19,456 nucleotides of DNA from Mariprofundaceae bacterium (GTDB lineage Bacteria; Pseudomonadota; Zetaproteobacteria; Mariprofundales; Mariprofundaceae). The position numbers and the translations under genes were made by a program. Location: the NCBI GenBank assembly GCA_030950825.1, contig JAUZQT010000170.1, positions 1-19,456 on the forward strand, given 5' to 3'. The notes beneath the pieces were generated by a model, which was not told where the DNA came from, searched no databases, and was given only the letters and a program-made list of their open reading frames with translations. Shown in pieces: positions 7,059 through 13,796 of the stretch; the stretch's first letter is position 1; each line of letters starts with the position of its first letter.

Positions 7059-7793
7059 CTATTTTTCTTTGACTATTTTTTTCGGAATCTTTTTTGGATC
7101 CTTGTAAACCATTTCATGCTCATCTCTAAACCCGACAACCCCGCCTACAAAGAAATAGCCACAAGCAAAAATAAATGCAGATAAAAACATAACTGTATAA
7201 ACAACAATAATGGATGCCCCTTGCTTCACATTCAAAACAATATCAATACCAGTATCCGTTTTATTCACTTGTCTTATCGTCAAGCCTTCTGCTTGATGTC
7301 TTAAATTTGAACCACTGAGTGAAGATATATCTTTTGTGGCCAAAAACACATTGATTTGATCCGTTATCGTTGCTACAAGCGCGGTCGTACTTTCACCCCA
7401 TAATTTAAAATCGGTATCCGATGAGCTTTTACCAGCCACTTTTAGCTGCACGTTTCCTGGAATTTCCAAATAAAATGCTTTTGACGACTCTCTAAAAAAA
7501 ACTTTTGATATAAGCTCAATGCTTCCCCAATCCTTTTCCAAGCCAGAAAGTAAATTCAAGTTTGCTTTTATGGAAACCTCTCCCGAATCAAGGACTTTCA
7601 CTGTCGGATCCAATATTTCATATTTAATATTGCCTGATTTCCCATCAATAAAAAATATAGGCTCCATTTTTGATTGCATACTGGTTTTTGGAACCGCAAT
7701 GGATATTTCTTCAACTTTAAAAATAGACATTCCCAACATTGCAATCAGGAAAAACAATGTTCCCAACACAAACAACAACTTTTTAGTCAGCAT
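7059..7793 (-). CDS. Two-TM membrane protein with a DUF1439/YceB-like periplasmic domain
   Basis: 244 residues. There is an N-terminal hydrophobic segment (residues 5-24, LLFVLGTLFFLIAMLGMSIF). A soluble beta-rich middle runs over about residues 30-185, and a second hydrophobic segment (about 193-222, rich in Ile, Val and Phe with GGVVG) follows. The basic tail contains KDPKKIPKKIVKEK. The order of alternating strands and the FLATKDISSLSG/AEGLTIRQV part remind me of DUF1439/YceB lipid-binding-like proteins, but this is a weak resemblance and the protein is not a lipoprotein. AGGAGA is 8 nt upstream of the ATG. It appears monocistronic, with its own terminator. Confidence 0.6.
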   Translation of the reverse strand: MLTKKLLFVLGTLFFLIAMLGMSIFKVEEISIAVPKTSMQSKMEPIFFIDGKSGNIKYEILDPTVKVLDSGEVSIKANLNLLSGLEKDWGSIELISKVFFRESSKAFYLEIPGNVQLKVAGKSSSDTDFKLWGESTTALVATITDQINVFLATKDISSLSGSNLRHQAEGLTIRQVNKTDTGIDIVLNVKQGASIIVVYTVMFLSAFIFACGYFFVGGVVGFRDEHEMVYKDPKKIPKKIVKEK

Positions 7794-7929
7794 AACTCTT
7801 ATCTCCTGATTTTACCGTCTACCTGAACGGCAAGCTAACGCACTTGAACTTTTATACTGTCATTGAATATAATCTAGATCCTGCAAGTGTTTGCACATAG
7901 ATAGCGCAAGCTCTTGACTCACTTGGACT

Positions 7930-7977
7930 ATTGAAAAAACACTCATTACCAATAAGGTGACTACGTGCTTTTTCAAT
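7930..7977. repeat. 13-bp imperfect inverted repeat
   Basis: ATTGAAAAAACAC (7930-7942) and GTGCTTTTTCAAT (7965-7977) pair at 12 of 13 positions. On the minus-strand RNA the odd position is a G-U wobble, so the stem is complete in that direction. A short ACC/GGT stem lies in the 22-nt loop. It lies between a terminator and the next gene; its function is unknown (leader structure or small mobile-element end). Confidence 0.5.
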
Positions 7978-8103
7978 ACACCATGTAAACCAATATCTTA
8001 CACTCTGCACGCACCAACCCTTGCAGGGTCTAGGTATAACTACAGCTTATATTTTACAAACTTAACGCACTATTTTTTACATCTCACACATATATCAGCA
8101 TAC

Positions 8104-8136
8104 AAAAAAACACCCACAGAAAAACCACGGTGGGTG
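8104..8136 (-). terminator. Rho-independent terminator of the MCO-cytochrome operon
   Basis: On the minus strand a 7-bp stem CACCCAC/GTGGGTG with a 12-nt loop is followed immediately by seven T residues. It lies about 75 nt after the cytochrome stop and reads only in that direction. Confidence 0.85.
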
Positions 8137-8157
8137 CCCTAGGAGGCTGTCAAACTA

Positions 8158-8195
8158 GGCTGAATTTCACGCTGCGAGCAACGCGAAATTCAGCC
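8158..8195. repeat. Perfect 11-bp inverted repeat after the cytochrome gene
   Basis: GGCTGAATTTC (8158-8168) and GAAATTCAGCC (8185-8195) are exact complements enclosing 16 nt, with a small GCT/AGC inner stem. No T-run follows. Just outside it is GGAGGCTGTCAAAC, which looks like some transposon ends, but no second copy was seen nearby. It may be an extra 3' structure of the cytochrome mRNA or a remnant of a small mobile element. Confidence 0.5.
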
Positions 8196-8208
8196 ATTAT
8201 AAGTACTG

Positions 8209-9237
8209 CTATTTTTTTACACCATTATGTTTGCATTTACACAATTTACGGATATGTACAACCAGATCTTCAATTTCGCTATCACTCAAAGTCCCACCCC
8301 AAGGTGGCATAAGAGCTGATTTGTTAAGGGCAAGACCACCCTCTTTGATAGCCTTGAATAGCTCCTTATCAGTACGCGCCACCAAATATTTTGCTGCCCC
8401 ATGGTTTCTCGGGGGCACCGCCATATCACGCGCATTGATTCCAGCACCTTTCCCTGAAATACCATGGCATTGCATACAGTAAACGCGGTAGTTTTTAGCC
8501 GCTGATTGCTCAGAGAAACCAGCTGTATCCGCTTTATTCGATCCTTCCCCAAGAGAGATGATATAATTCACCAACTTTTGCATATTTTCTTCAGATAAAG
8601 CACGTGTTGGCATCCAAGTTTTACGATTCCATTCCATTGGGGAGCGAATAAAGCTAAGCATATACTCAGGCTTTAAGCGCTCTCCAGCTGTATAAAGCTC
8701 AGGGCCAGAAAGACCGCCATAGCCTGGTTCAATACTGTGGCAAGCCATACAGCCATTCACCTTATCAAACATCAAATCACCCATGGCTCCCGCACTGATA
8801 CTTGAATCATGTTTTTCTGTCCGAATAAGCGCACTGTTTGCTGTAAATTCAGCAAGCGCCATAGCAACATTCCGCGCATCTTTGGCATTCAAACGAACAT
8901 GTGGCTCCAGTGAATCCTTACGAAGTGTATCCCATTTTTTGCCTGTTTGGGCATGATCCAAGTAAAAAATACCAGATGGGCGAATACGCGTTGGGTTCTG
9001 AAGCCATTTTTCAACCCAGCGTTGATTGTATTTACTACCTGCATAGTACAATGCAGGGCCTTTGCGCCATAGGCTGGCTGTTTTTAGACCCACTTGCCCT
9101 GTAAGATTATGACACGAACTACAGTTGTTTTTCTCTATGGCTTTAAAGCCATCATAAGCACCAGCATAAGCATTTGAACTCCAGAGTAGCACAAAAGCTA
9201 TGCAAACACGCCATAACACACTAGGCAAACGAATCAT
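8209..9237 (-). CDS. Triheme periplasmic c-type cytochrome
   Basis: 342 residues with a Sec signal peptide cleaved after NAYA (about residue 25). It contains three CXXCH heme sites: CSSCH (39-43), CMACH (163-167) and CMQCH (254-258), each starting its own cytochrome c-like domain. Likely Met axial ligands are in WMPTR (209) and LMPPW (310). The first domain has no obvious equivalent Met and carries His residues (H95, H113) instead. It begins in a 4-nt ATGA overlap with the multicopper oxidase stop, so the two are almost certainly redox partners in the periplasm. The C-terminus KLCKCKHN has two further cysteines. The electron donor or acceptor is not known. Confidence 0.88.
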   Translation of the reverse strand: MIRLPSVLWRVCIAFVLLWSSNAYAGAYDGFKAIEKNNCSSCHNLTGQVGLKTASLWRKGPALYYAGSKYNQRWVEKWLQNPTRIRPSGIFYLDHAQTGKKWDTLRKDSLEPHVRLNAKDARNVAMALAEFTANSALIRTEKHDSSISAGAMGDLMFDKVNGCMACHSIEPGYGGLSGPELYTAGERLKPEYMLSFIRSPMEWNRKTWMPTRALSEENMQKLVNYIISLGEGSNKADTAGFSEQSAAKNYRVYCMQCHGISGKGAGINARDMAVPPRNHGAAKYLVARTDKELFKAIKEGGLALNKSALMPPWGGTLSDSEIEDLVVHIRKLCKCKHNGVKK

Positions 9238-10289
9238 TCGTGGCGACCTCTACGTTGACGCTTATTTGGTACACCGCGCAATTTTGGTTGTTCAAACAAA
9301 CCATAACCTTTTTTCATAGATTCTTGATAATAAAAATCAGGGTTATAATCGATATCTTTCCAAACATACCAATCATCCATCGGTGTGCCTTCATACTCTT
9401 GCACTGTAATTGGCCCACCTGGAAATTTACCACCAGCTGTGACATGCTTATCGACATGATCATGAAAGATAAAACGACCTTCTTTATGATTGGCTGTGTA
9501 GATAGCATCATAACGTTCACCAGGGCCAATTAGAATAGTTTCTGATGTATAAGGCGCTTTCAGTGGTAAGCCATCTTTATGACTGACTGTCCAATCATGC
9601 CCATGAATATGCATGGAGTGAATTGCGCCACCTGCGCCAAAGAGGCGTACACGAATGACATCACCTGTTTTCATGCGAATAGGTTGCGTATAAGGGAATG
9701 AGCGACCATTCACAGAAAAGTAATCTTCAACATCATACGGCGTTGAGCCTGTGCCATATTTGTTCGCATTCTTTGATTCCCACGTGGACAGCATCATCAA
9801 TACATCTTTGGTGACTGTTTTTTCCAATGCCGTTGGGTGTGCAGGATCAATAATGATAGGGCCCCACATACCACGAATACCCACATGTTCATTCACATTC
9901 ACATGACAATGATACCAAAGCGTGCCAGGGCGATCTGCTTTCATTTTATAAGTAAATGTCGTGCCAGGCTTGATTGGTTCTTGAGTAATACCTGGAACAC
10001 CATCCATGCGCCATGAACCCATCTGGTGAAAACCATGCCAATGAATCGTGTGTGACAGTGACGTATTATTTGTTACATGAATGACCAAATCATCGCCTTC
10101 TTTGGCGTGAATGAGCGGCCCTGGAACCTGACGATTGAATGCAAATACCTTATAATTCAAATCTGGTGCCACTGCAATTGTCATTTCATCAATGGTCATA
10201 TTCATTTCACGTGTAGCCGCTTGCGCAGATATCGACAAAGCCAACATCGACACTGCCAACAACAGCATCGCCCTTTTTAATATATTCAT
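9234..10289 (-). CDS. Two-domain multicopper oxidase
   Basis: Periplasmic copper oxidase of 351 residues, signal peptide cleaved after AQA (residue 24). Two cupredoxin domains carry all four HXH motifs of a trinuclear copper cluster: HWH (83-85), HCH (127-129), HIH (227-229) and HDH (276-278). Type 1 copper ligands appear only in domain 1 (H80, C128, H135, M141 in HCHVNVNEHVGIRGM), as domain 2 has Asp where the Cys would be. The class resembles NcgA/blue copper oxidase of Nitrosomonas, where it sits with cytochromes c and NirK. Here it pairs with a triheme cytochrome and no nirK is visible. GGGAG lies 6 nt before the ATG. The substrate (metal ion, nitrogen compound or other) cannot be told. 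Confidence 0.9.
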   Translation of the reverse strand: MNILKRAMLLLAVSMLALSISAQAATREMNMTIDEMTIAVAPDLNYKVFAFNRQVPGPLIHAKEGDDLVIHVTNNTSLSHTIHWHGFHQMGSWRMDGVPGITQEPIKPGTTFTYKMKADRPGTLWYHCHVNVNEHVGIRGMWGPIIIDPAHPTALEKTVTKDVLMMLSTWESKNANKYGTGSTPYDVEDYFSVNGRSFPYTQPIRMKTGDVIRVRLFGAGGAIHSMHIHGHDWTVSHKDGLPLKAPYTSETILIGPGERYDAIYTANHKEGRFIFHDHVDKHVTAGGKFPGGPITVQEYEGTPMDDWYVWKDIDYNPDFYYQESMKKGYGLFEQPKLRGVPNKRQRRGRHE

Positions 10290-10418
10290 ATATTACTCCC
10301 TAAATTTTATCATCAGTCGAACATTGATTCGGTGCCTAACACACCCCCAGATTCAACTTTGCTTCTTCGGGCAACAAAGCGCAATCAAAAAAACCAGCAC
10401 TATAACCCTATAAGGCGC

Positions 10419-10447
10419 ATTAGAAATACATCTTATAGCTTTGTCAA
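10419..10447 (-). promoter_or_regulatory. Sigma70-type promoter for the MCO-cytochrome operon
   Basis: On the minus strand, TTGACA (10442-10447, exact -35) is followed after exactly 17 nt by TCTAAT (10419-10424, 5 of 6 -10 matches). It lies between the recG stop (10459) and the oxidase start (10289), implying a 5' leader of about 120 nt. No metal-responsive operator (such as a CueR or CopR site) is evident. Confidence 0.75.
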
Positions 10448-10458
10448 GCTTTCCAGCA

Positions 10459-12471
10459 TCAATCTACGCTATCTGCCAACGGCCTCCAAAAGCGGCTCAT
10501 GCGATCACTCACTTCAAATGCAGGGAGCTTATCATGCCACTGCTCTAGCCATGCAATATCTTCAGAAATATCCAACAAACGAAAGCCTGCCGCTCCACTT
10601 TGTCGTGTGCCAATGGCATCCCCTGCCCCACGCATCTGCAAGTCTTTTTCAGCCAATTCTAAACCATCATGACTTTTCAGCATTATTTTCAAACGTTGTA
10701 AAGCAATGCCAGACACATTCTGACTTGATAATAATATACAATAACCCTGCTCCTCTGAACGCCCTACCCGTCCGCGCAATTGATGCAGCTGTGCCAAACC
10801 ATAACGATCTGCCTGATCAATCACGATCAAACGAGCTTCTATAACATTCACTCCTACTTCAACCACTGTTGTCGACACAAGCAAACGGCATTCGCCTTGT
10901 GTAAAAGCATCCAGTATTTTCTGTTTATCTTTACCTTGCATACGCCCGTGCAAGCCCAAGATGCCTGCATCAGGAAAGTGTTTCTTCAAGGTCTCAACCC
11001 GTTCCAACACCGAGACACCCGCAGCATCATCGTTATCATCATCAATACGCGGAACAATCCAATAAATACGCCCGCCCACATCCAATAAACGCTGCATGCC
11101 AGCGGCCAATTGTGACAAGTGATTTGATGCAATCACCCGCGTTTCCACCAGCTTCCGCCCTACAGGCATGCCACGCATCACGGTTAAATCCATATCACCA
11201 TACAATGACATCGCCAAAGAACGGGGAATCGGTGTTGCAGTCATACCCAGCAAGTGCACAGCTTCTGAAGATGGCGAACTTTTTTCAGTTAATGCCCAAC
11301 GTTGCTTCACCCCAAAACGATGCTGCTCATCTACAATTGCTAAGCCCAAACAAGCATAAATAACATCATCTGAAATCAACGCGTTTGTGCCTATTACGCA
11401 GCAAATGGAAGCATCTGCCAAGCCTGCCAAAATCTTCCGCCGCTCTGCAGCACGGGTACTGCCCGTTAATAAGCTTATTTGAATACCCAATGGCTCCAGT
11501 AGCATTGAAAGAGTCTGATAATGCTGTGCCGCCAATACTTCCGTGGGAGCCATCAGCGCTGCCTGTTGTTTGTGTTCAAGCACGGTTGCAATTGAGAGTG
11601 CGGCCACCCAAGTTTTCCCTGAGCCAACATCACCCTGTACCAAGCGATGCATGCGCTGCCCTGATGCCAGATCTTTTTGAATATCATGCCAAGCTGTTTG
11701 CTGGCCAGGCGTTAAATCAAAAGGCAGTGATGCCATCAAACATTGACTCAAATGATGCTGCTGCATCGCCATTGCAGGGCATACAGCCAAACTGCGCTGC
11801 ACTTGCATCAGCTTCAAATAAACCAACAGCTCTTCCTCTTTCAGTCGTTGAATAGACAACTGCAAAATTTCCTGTTCTAAATCCTGTGGTCGGTGCACAT
11901 GCCATAAAGCCTTGTGCAAGGTCATCACAGTCACAGCATCAAGCATACTGGTAGCATCACTAGGCAACATAGCCAGAGCCTGGGTAATAAAATCACCCAA
12001 ACGCTTGCCACTCACGCCAGCCACACTTCCATACACAGACTGGACACTGGGCACAAATAGCTCCGCCACGCACCAATCAGGATGCACCATTTGACATTGA
12101 TGGCGCCAGAATCTCGCGGTACCACGGACTGATATTTTTTGTCCTTCTTGCAGACGAGCATCATGCATCATATAAGCTGCGTGGAAAAAAATTAGCGTGA
12201 TTTCAGCTGTTTCATCGGCCAAAAGAATAGATACTTGTCGTTTACGCCCATAACCCCGCGATGTTTTATGCATAATACATCCCTGAACACGCGCTTCCAT
12301 ACCTTCTTTTAATGATGCTATTGAATGAATAATACGATCATCCCTGTAAGATCGTGGCAAATGAAACAGCAAATCTCCCAGTATTTCTAGACCACGCCCA
12401 GCCAAGCGTTTTTCCAACACCGAGCCAAGACCTGAAAGCCTGTGCAGAGGCTCGAAAAAAAAAGTATACAA
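10459..12471 (-). CDS. recG: ATP-dependent DNA helicase RecG
   Basis: Branch-migrating helicase that remodels stalled forks and Holliday junctions. The 670 residues are slightly short of the usual 690. An N-terminal wedge/OB region (RLSGLG near 11, FHLPRSYRDDR near 36) leads to helicase motifs: GDVGSGKT (Walker A, 280-287), DEQH (381-384), TATPIPRSL (411-419), the VVEVGVNV segment, and LRGRVGRSEEQGYC near the C-terminus. The upstream limit is a TTG at 12469-12471 with no visible Shine-Dalgarno sequence; I keep it because it preserves the N-terminal family residues. It is preceded at 33 nt by a HIT-family gene in the same direction. Confidence 0.95.
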   Translation of the reverse strand: MYTFFFEPLHRLSGLGSVLEKRLAGRGLEILGDLLFHLPRSYRDDRIIHSIASLKEGMEARVQGCIMHKTSRGYGRKRQVSILLADETAEITLIFFHAAYMMHDARLQEGQKISVRGTARFWRHQCQMVHPDWCVAELFVPSVQSVYGSVAGVSGKRLGDFITQALAMLPSDATSMLDAVTVMTLHKALWHVHRPQDLEQEILQLSIQRLKEEELLVYLKLMQVQRSLAVCPAMAMQQHHLSQCLMASLPFDLTPGQQTAWHDIQKDLASGQRMHRLVQGDVGSGKTWVAALSIATVLEHKQQAALMAPTEVLAAQHYQTLSMLLEPLGIQISLLTGSTRAAERRKILAGLADASICCVIGTNALISDDVIYACLGLAIVDEQHRFGVKQRWALTEKSSPSSEAVHLLGMTATPIPRSLAMSLYGDMDLTVMRGMPVGRKLVETRVIASNHLSQLAAGMQRLLDVGGRIYWIVPRIDDDNDDAAGVSVLERVETLKKHFPDAGILGLHGRMQGKDKQKILDAFTQGECRLLVSTTVVEVGVNVIEARLIVIDQADRYGLAQLHQLRGRVGRSEEQGYCILLSSQNVSGIALQRLKIMLKSHDGLELAEKDLQMRGAGDAIGTRQSGAAGFRLLDISEDIAWLEQWHDKLPAFEVSDRMSRFWRPLADSVD

Positions 12472-12504
12472 AGCTAGGTGGCTGTCATTGGATCTTTGAC
12501 GGCA

Positions 12505-12906
12505 TCAAAATCCTAATGCCGAAGATATTTTCTTCTGTATATTCTCCAGCGCAATAGCCCCATAGCTTTTGGCAGGAACTGCCCCCCATATGGGCGCAGG
12601 CCATGCTGGATCATTCTGATATCGAACCACATGGTGTATATGCAGCTGCGACACCTTATTACCCAAGGCAGCCACATTGATTTTATCGGCATCAAATAAC
12701 ACTGCGAGCAGGTGCGAAAGCTGAGAGGATTCACGCATCAGCTGCTGTTGATCCACATCTATCAGCTGATAAATTTCGCTAATATTTTCGCGCTGTGGTA
12801 CAAGTATAAGCCATGGGTAATTTGCATCAGGCATCAATAGCACCAAACTCAAATCCAAACGCCCAAGAACAATACAATCTTTTTTTAATTGCGGATGTAG
12901 TATCAT
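12505..12906 (-). CDS. HIT-family nucleotide hydrolase
   Basis: 133 residues of the histidine-triad superfamily (nucleotidyl hydrolases or transferases acting on AppppA-like or adenylated substrates). The C-terminal half has NKVSQLHIHHVVRYQNDPAW followed by PAPIWG, the pattern of a proteobacterial HIT branch. The triad region reads HIHHV rather than HXHXH, as in some members of this branch. No extra domain is present. The start is 9 nt after the stop of the nucleotidyltransferase gene and the stop is 33 nt before recG, so it is probably part of one minus-strand operon. The exact substrate is unknown. Confidence 0.85.
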   Translation of the reverse strand: MILHPQLKKDCIVLGRLDLSLVLLMPDANYPWLILVPQRENISEIYQLIDVDQQQLMRESSQLSHLLAVLFDADKINVAALGNKVSQLHIHHVVRYQNDPAWPAPIWGAVPAKSYGAIALENIQKKISSALGF

Positions 12907-12915
12907 GTTATTCTC

Positions 12916-13602
12916 CTACCCCCTACCATTCCACAAACGGTTTGCACGCATCACATCTTTTGGCCGCCCAATATCAAACCACTGACCACAGTACATCATG
13001 CCTGCGCAACATTGTTTATCCAGCATCTTTTCTATTGTTTGTAATAGTGAAAAATTGGTATTCACAGCATAAGAACAAAAAGCATCTGCATGCCAAACGG
13101 ACACCCCTGAAAAAGTGTAACGCGGCTCCCCATACATACATACCATGCCATGATTTAGTGCAAAATCACCTTGCAAGTGATGCTTTGGATTTTTCACCAA
13201 GGCCAAAGCACAGCCACTTTCAGGGCACAGCCCTGCCAACGATTGAACATCCACGTCTGCCAGTACGTCAGCATTATGCACCAGCACAGCTCCTTTTCCT
13301 GGCAAATGGGATAAAGCTGTGCAAACACCACCACCCGAGTTTAAAAGTTCATTTTCTTGACTAAAGACAAGATTCACACCCCATTTCTCACCATTCCCCA
13401 GAAAATCCATCAGAATACCCGCATGATGATGTGTATTCACCGCAATTTGATGAATTCCCTGCCCAGCCAATTGGCGAATCACATGCACAATGGATGGCTC
13501 CCCTTGAATGTTTATCAATGCCTTGGGACGATGCGAGGTCATCCACTTTAAACGTGTCCCCAAACCTGCTGCCAGAATCACTGCTCGTTCAAGCTGTACC
13601 AT
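12916..13602 (-). CDS. MurU-like sugar-phosphate nucleotidyltransferase
   Basis: Probable N-acetylmuramate alpha-1-phosphate uridylyltransferase of the peptidoglycan recycling shortcut, or a related NDP-sugar pyrophosphorylase. The nucleotide-binding loop is ILAAGLGTRLKWMTSHRPKAL (from about residue 9), cut here to its key GLGTR and PKAL residues for comparison. Then come ELLNSGGGVCTAL, VHNADVLADVD (metal-binding Asp), KNPKHHLQGDF and YTFSGVSVW, and near the end YCGQWFDIGRPKDV, which is the MurU order. I chose the ATG at 13602 (228 residues), which has a G-rich GGGGG about 6 nt upstream; the ATG at 13617 adds five residues. The usual partner amgK is not adjacent, so the substrate is inferred only. 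Confidence 0.75.
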   Translation of the reverse strand: MVQLERAVILAAGLGTRLKWMTSHRPKALINIQGEPSIVHVIRQLAGQGIHQIAVNTHHHAGILMDFLGNGEKWGVNLVFSQENELLNSGGGVCTALSHLPGKGAVLVHNADVLADVDVQSLAGLCPESGCALALVKNPKHHLQGDFALNHGMVCMYGEPRYTFSGVSVWHADAFCSYAVNTNFSLLQTIEKMLDKQCCAGMMYCGQWFDIGRPKDVMRANRLWNGRG

Positions 13603-13617
13603 AACGCCCCCATCCAC

Positions 13618-13796
13618 TTAATGGACATTCAATGACTATGCCCAAGAGGCTCCCAAGATAGGTATTATTTATAACTTTCCAAGCAAAAACGCTTCATATG
13701 CAGGTTTATTTCATGTTATGGTGCGACCACTTTTAAACACCTTCACTATGCATGTTGTAAAATGCGACATAATTAACATGCGGATTAGGAGCCACC
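13618..13796. promoter_or_regulatory. Divergent intergenic region between the murU-like gene and maeB
   Basis: Must carry promoters for both directions. Toward maeB, CATAAT (13768-13773) is a possible -10 without a good -35. Around it, CATGTT (13751-13756) and AACATG (13775-13780) form a hexamer inverted repeat that could be an operator. The maeB Shine-Dalgarno AGGAG is at 13787-13791. Assignments here are tentative. Confidence 0.35.

Larger units (their letters stand above)
7794..8208. other. Structured spacer between two minus-strand genes
   Basis: A 415-nt gap without a credible gene. It contains a terminator for the cytochrome operon (8104-8136), a hairpin just after the cytochrome stop (8158-8195), an AT-rich hairpin (7930-7977) and a small palindrome, TGCAA-GTGT-TTGCA (7882-7895). 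The last is near a TATATT on the minus strand and could be part of the promoter of the 7059-7793 gene, but no full -35/-10 pair is convincing. Confidence 0.6.

Noticed and set aside
7957..8142. 61-codon plus-strand ORF in the large spacer
   Set aside because: Runs through the terminator of the cytochrome operon and the hairpin arm, and has no ribosome-binding site.
11385..11855. 156-codon plus-strand ORF
   Set aside because: Antisense within recG; composition reflects the complementary strand and it has no family features.
12813..13364. 183-codon plus-strand ORF
   Set aside because: Antisense across the HIT and nucleotidyltransferase genes, which have clear motifs on the minus strand.
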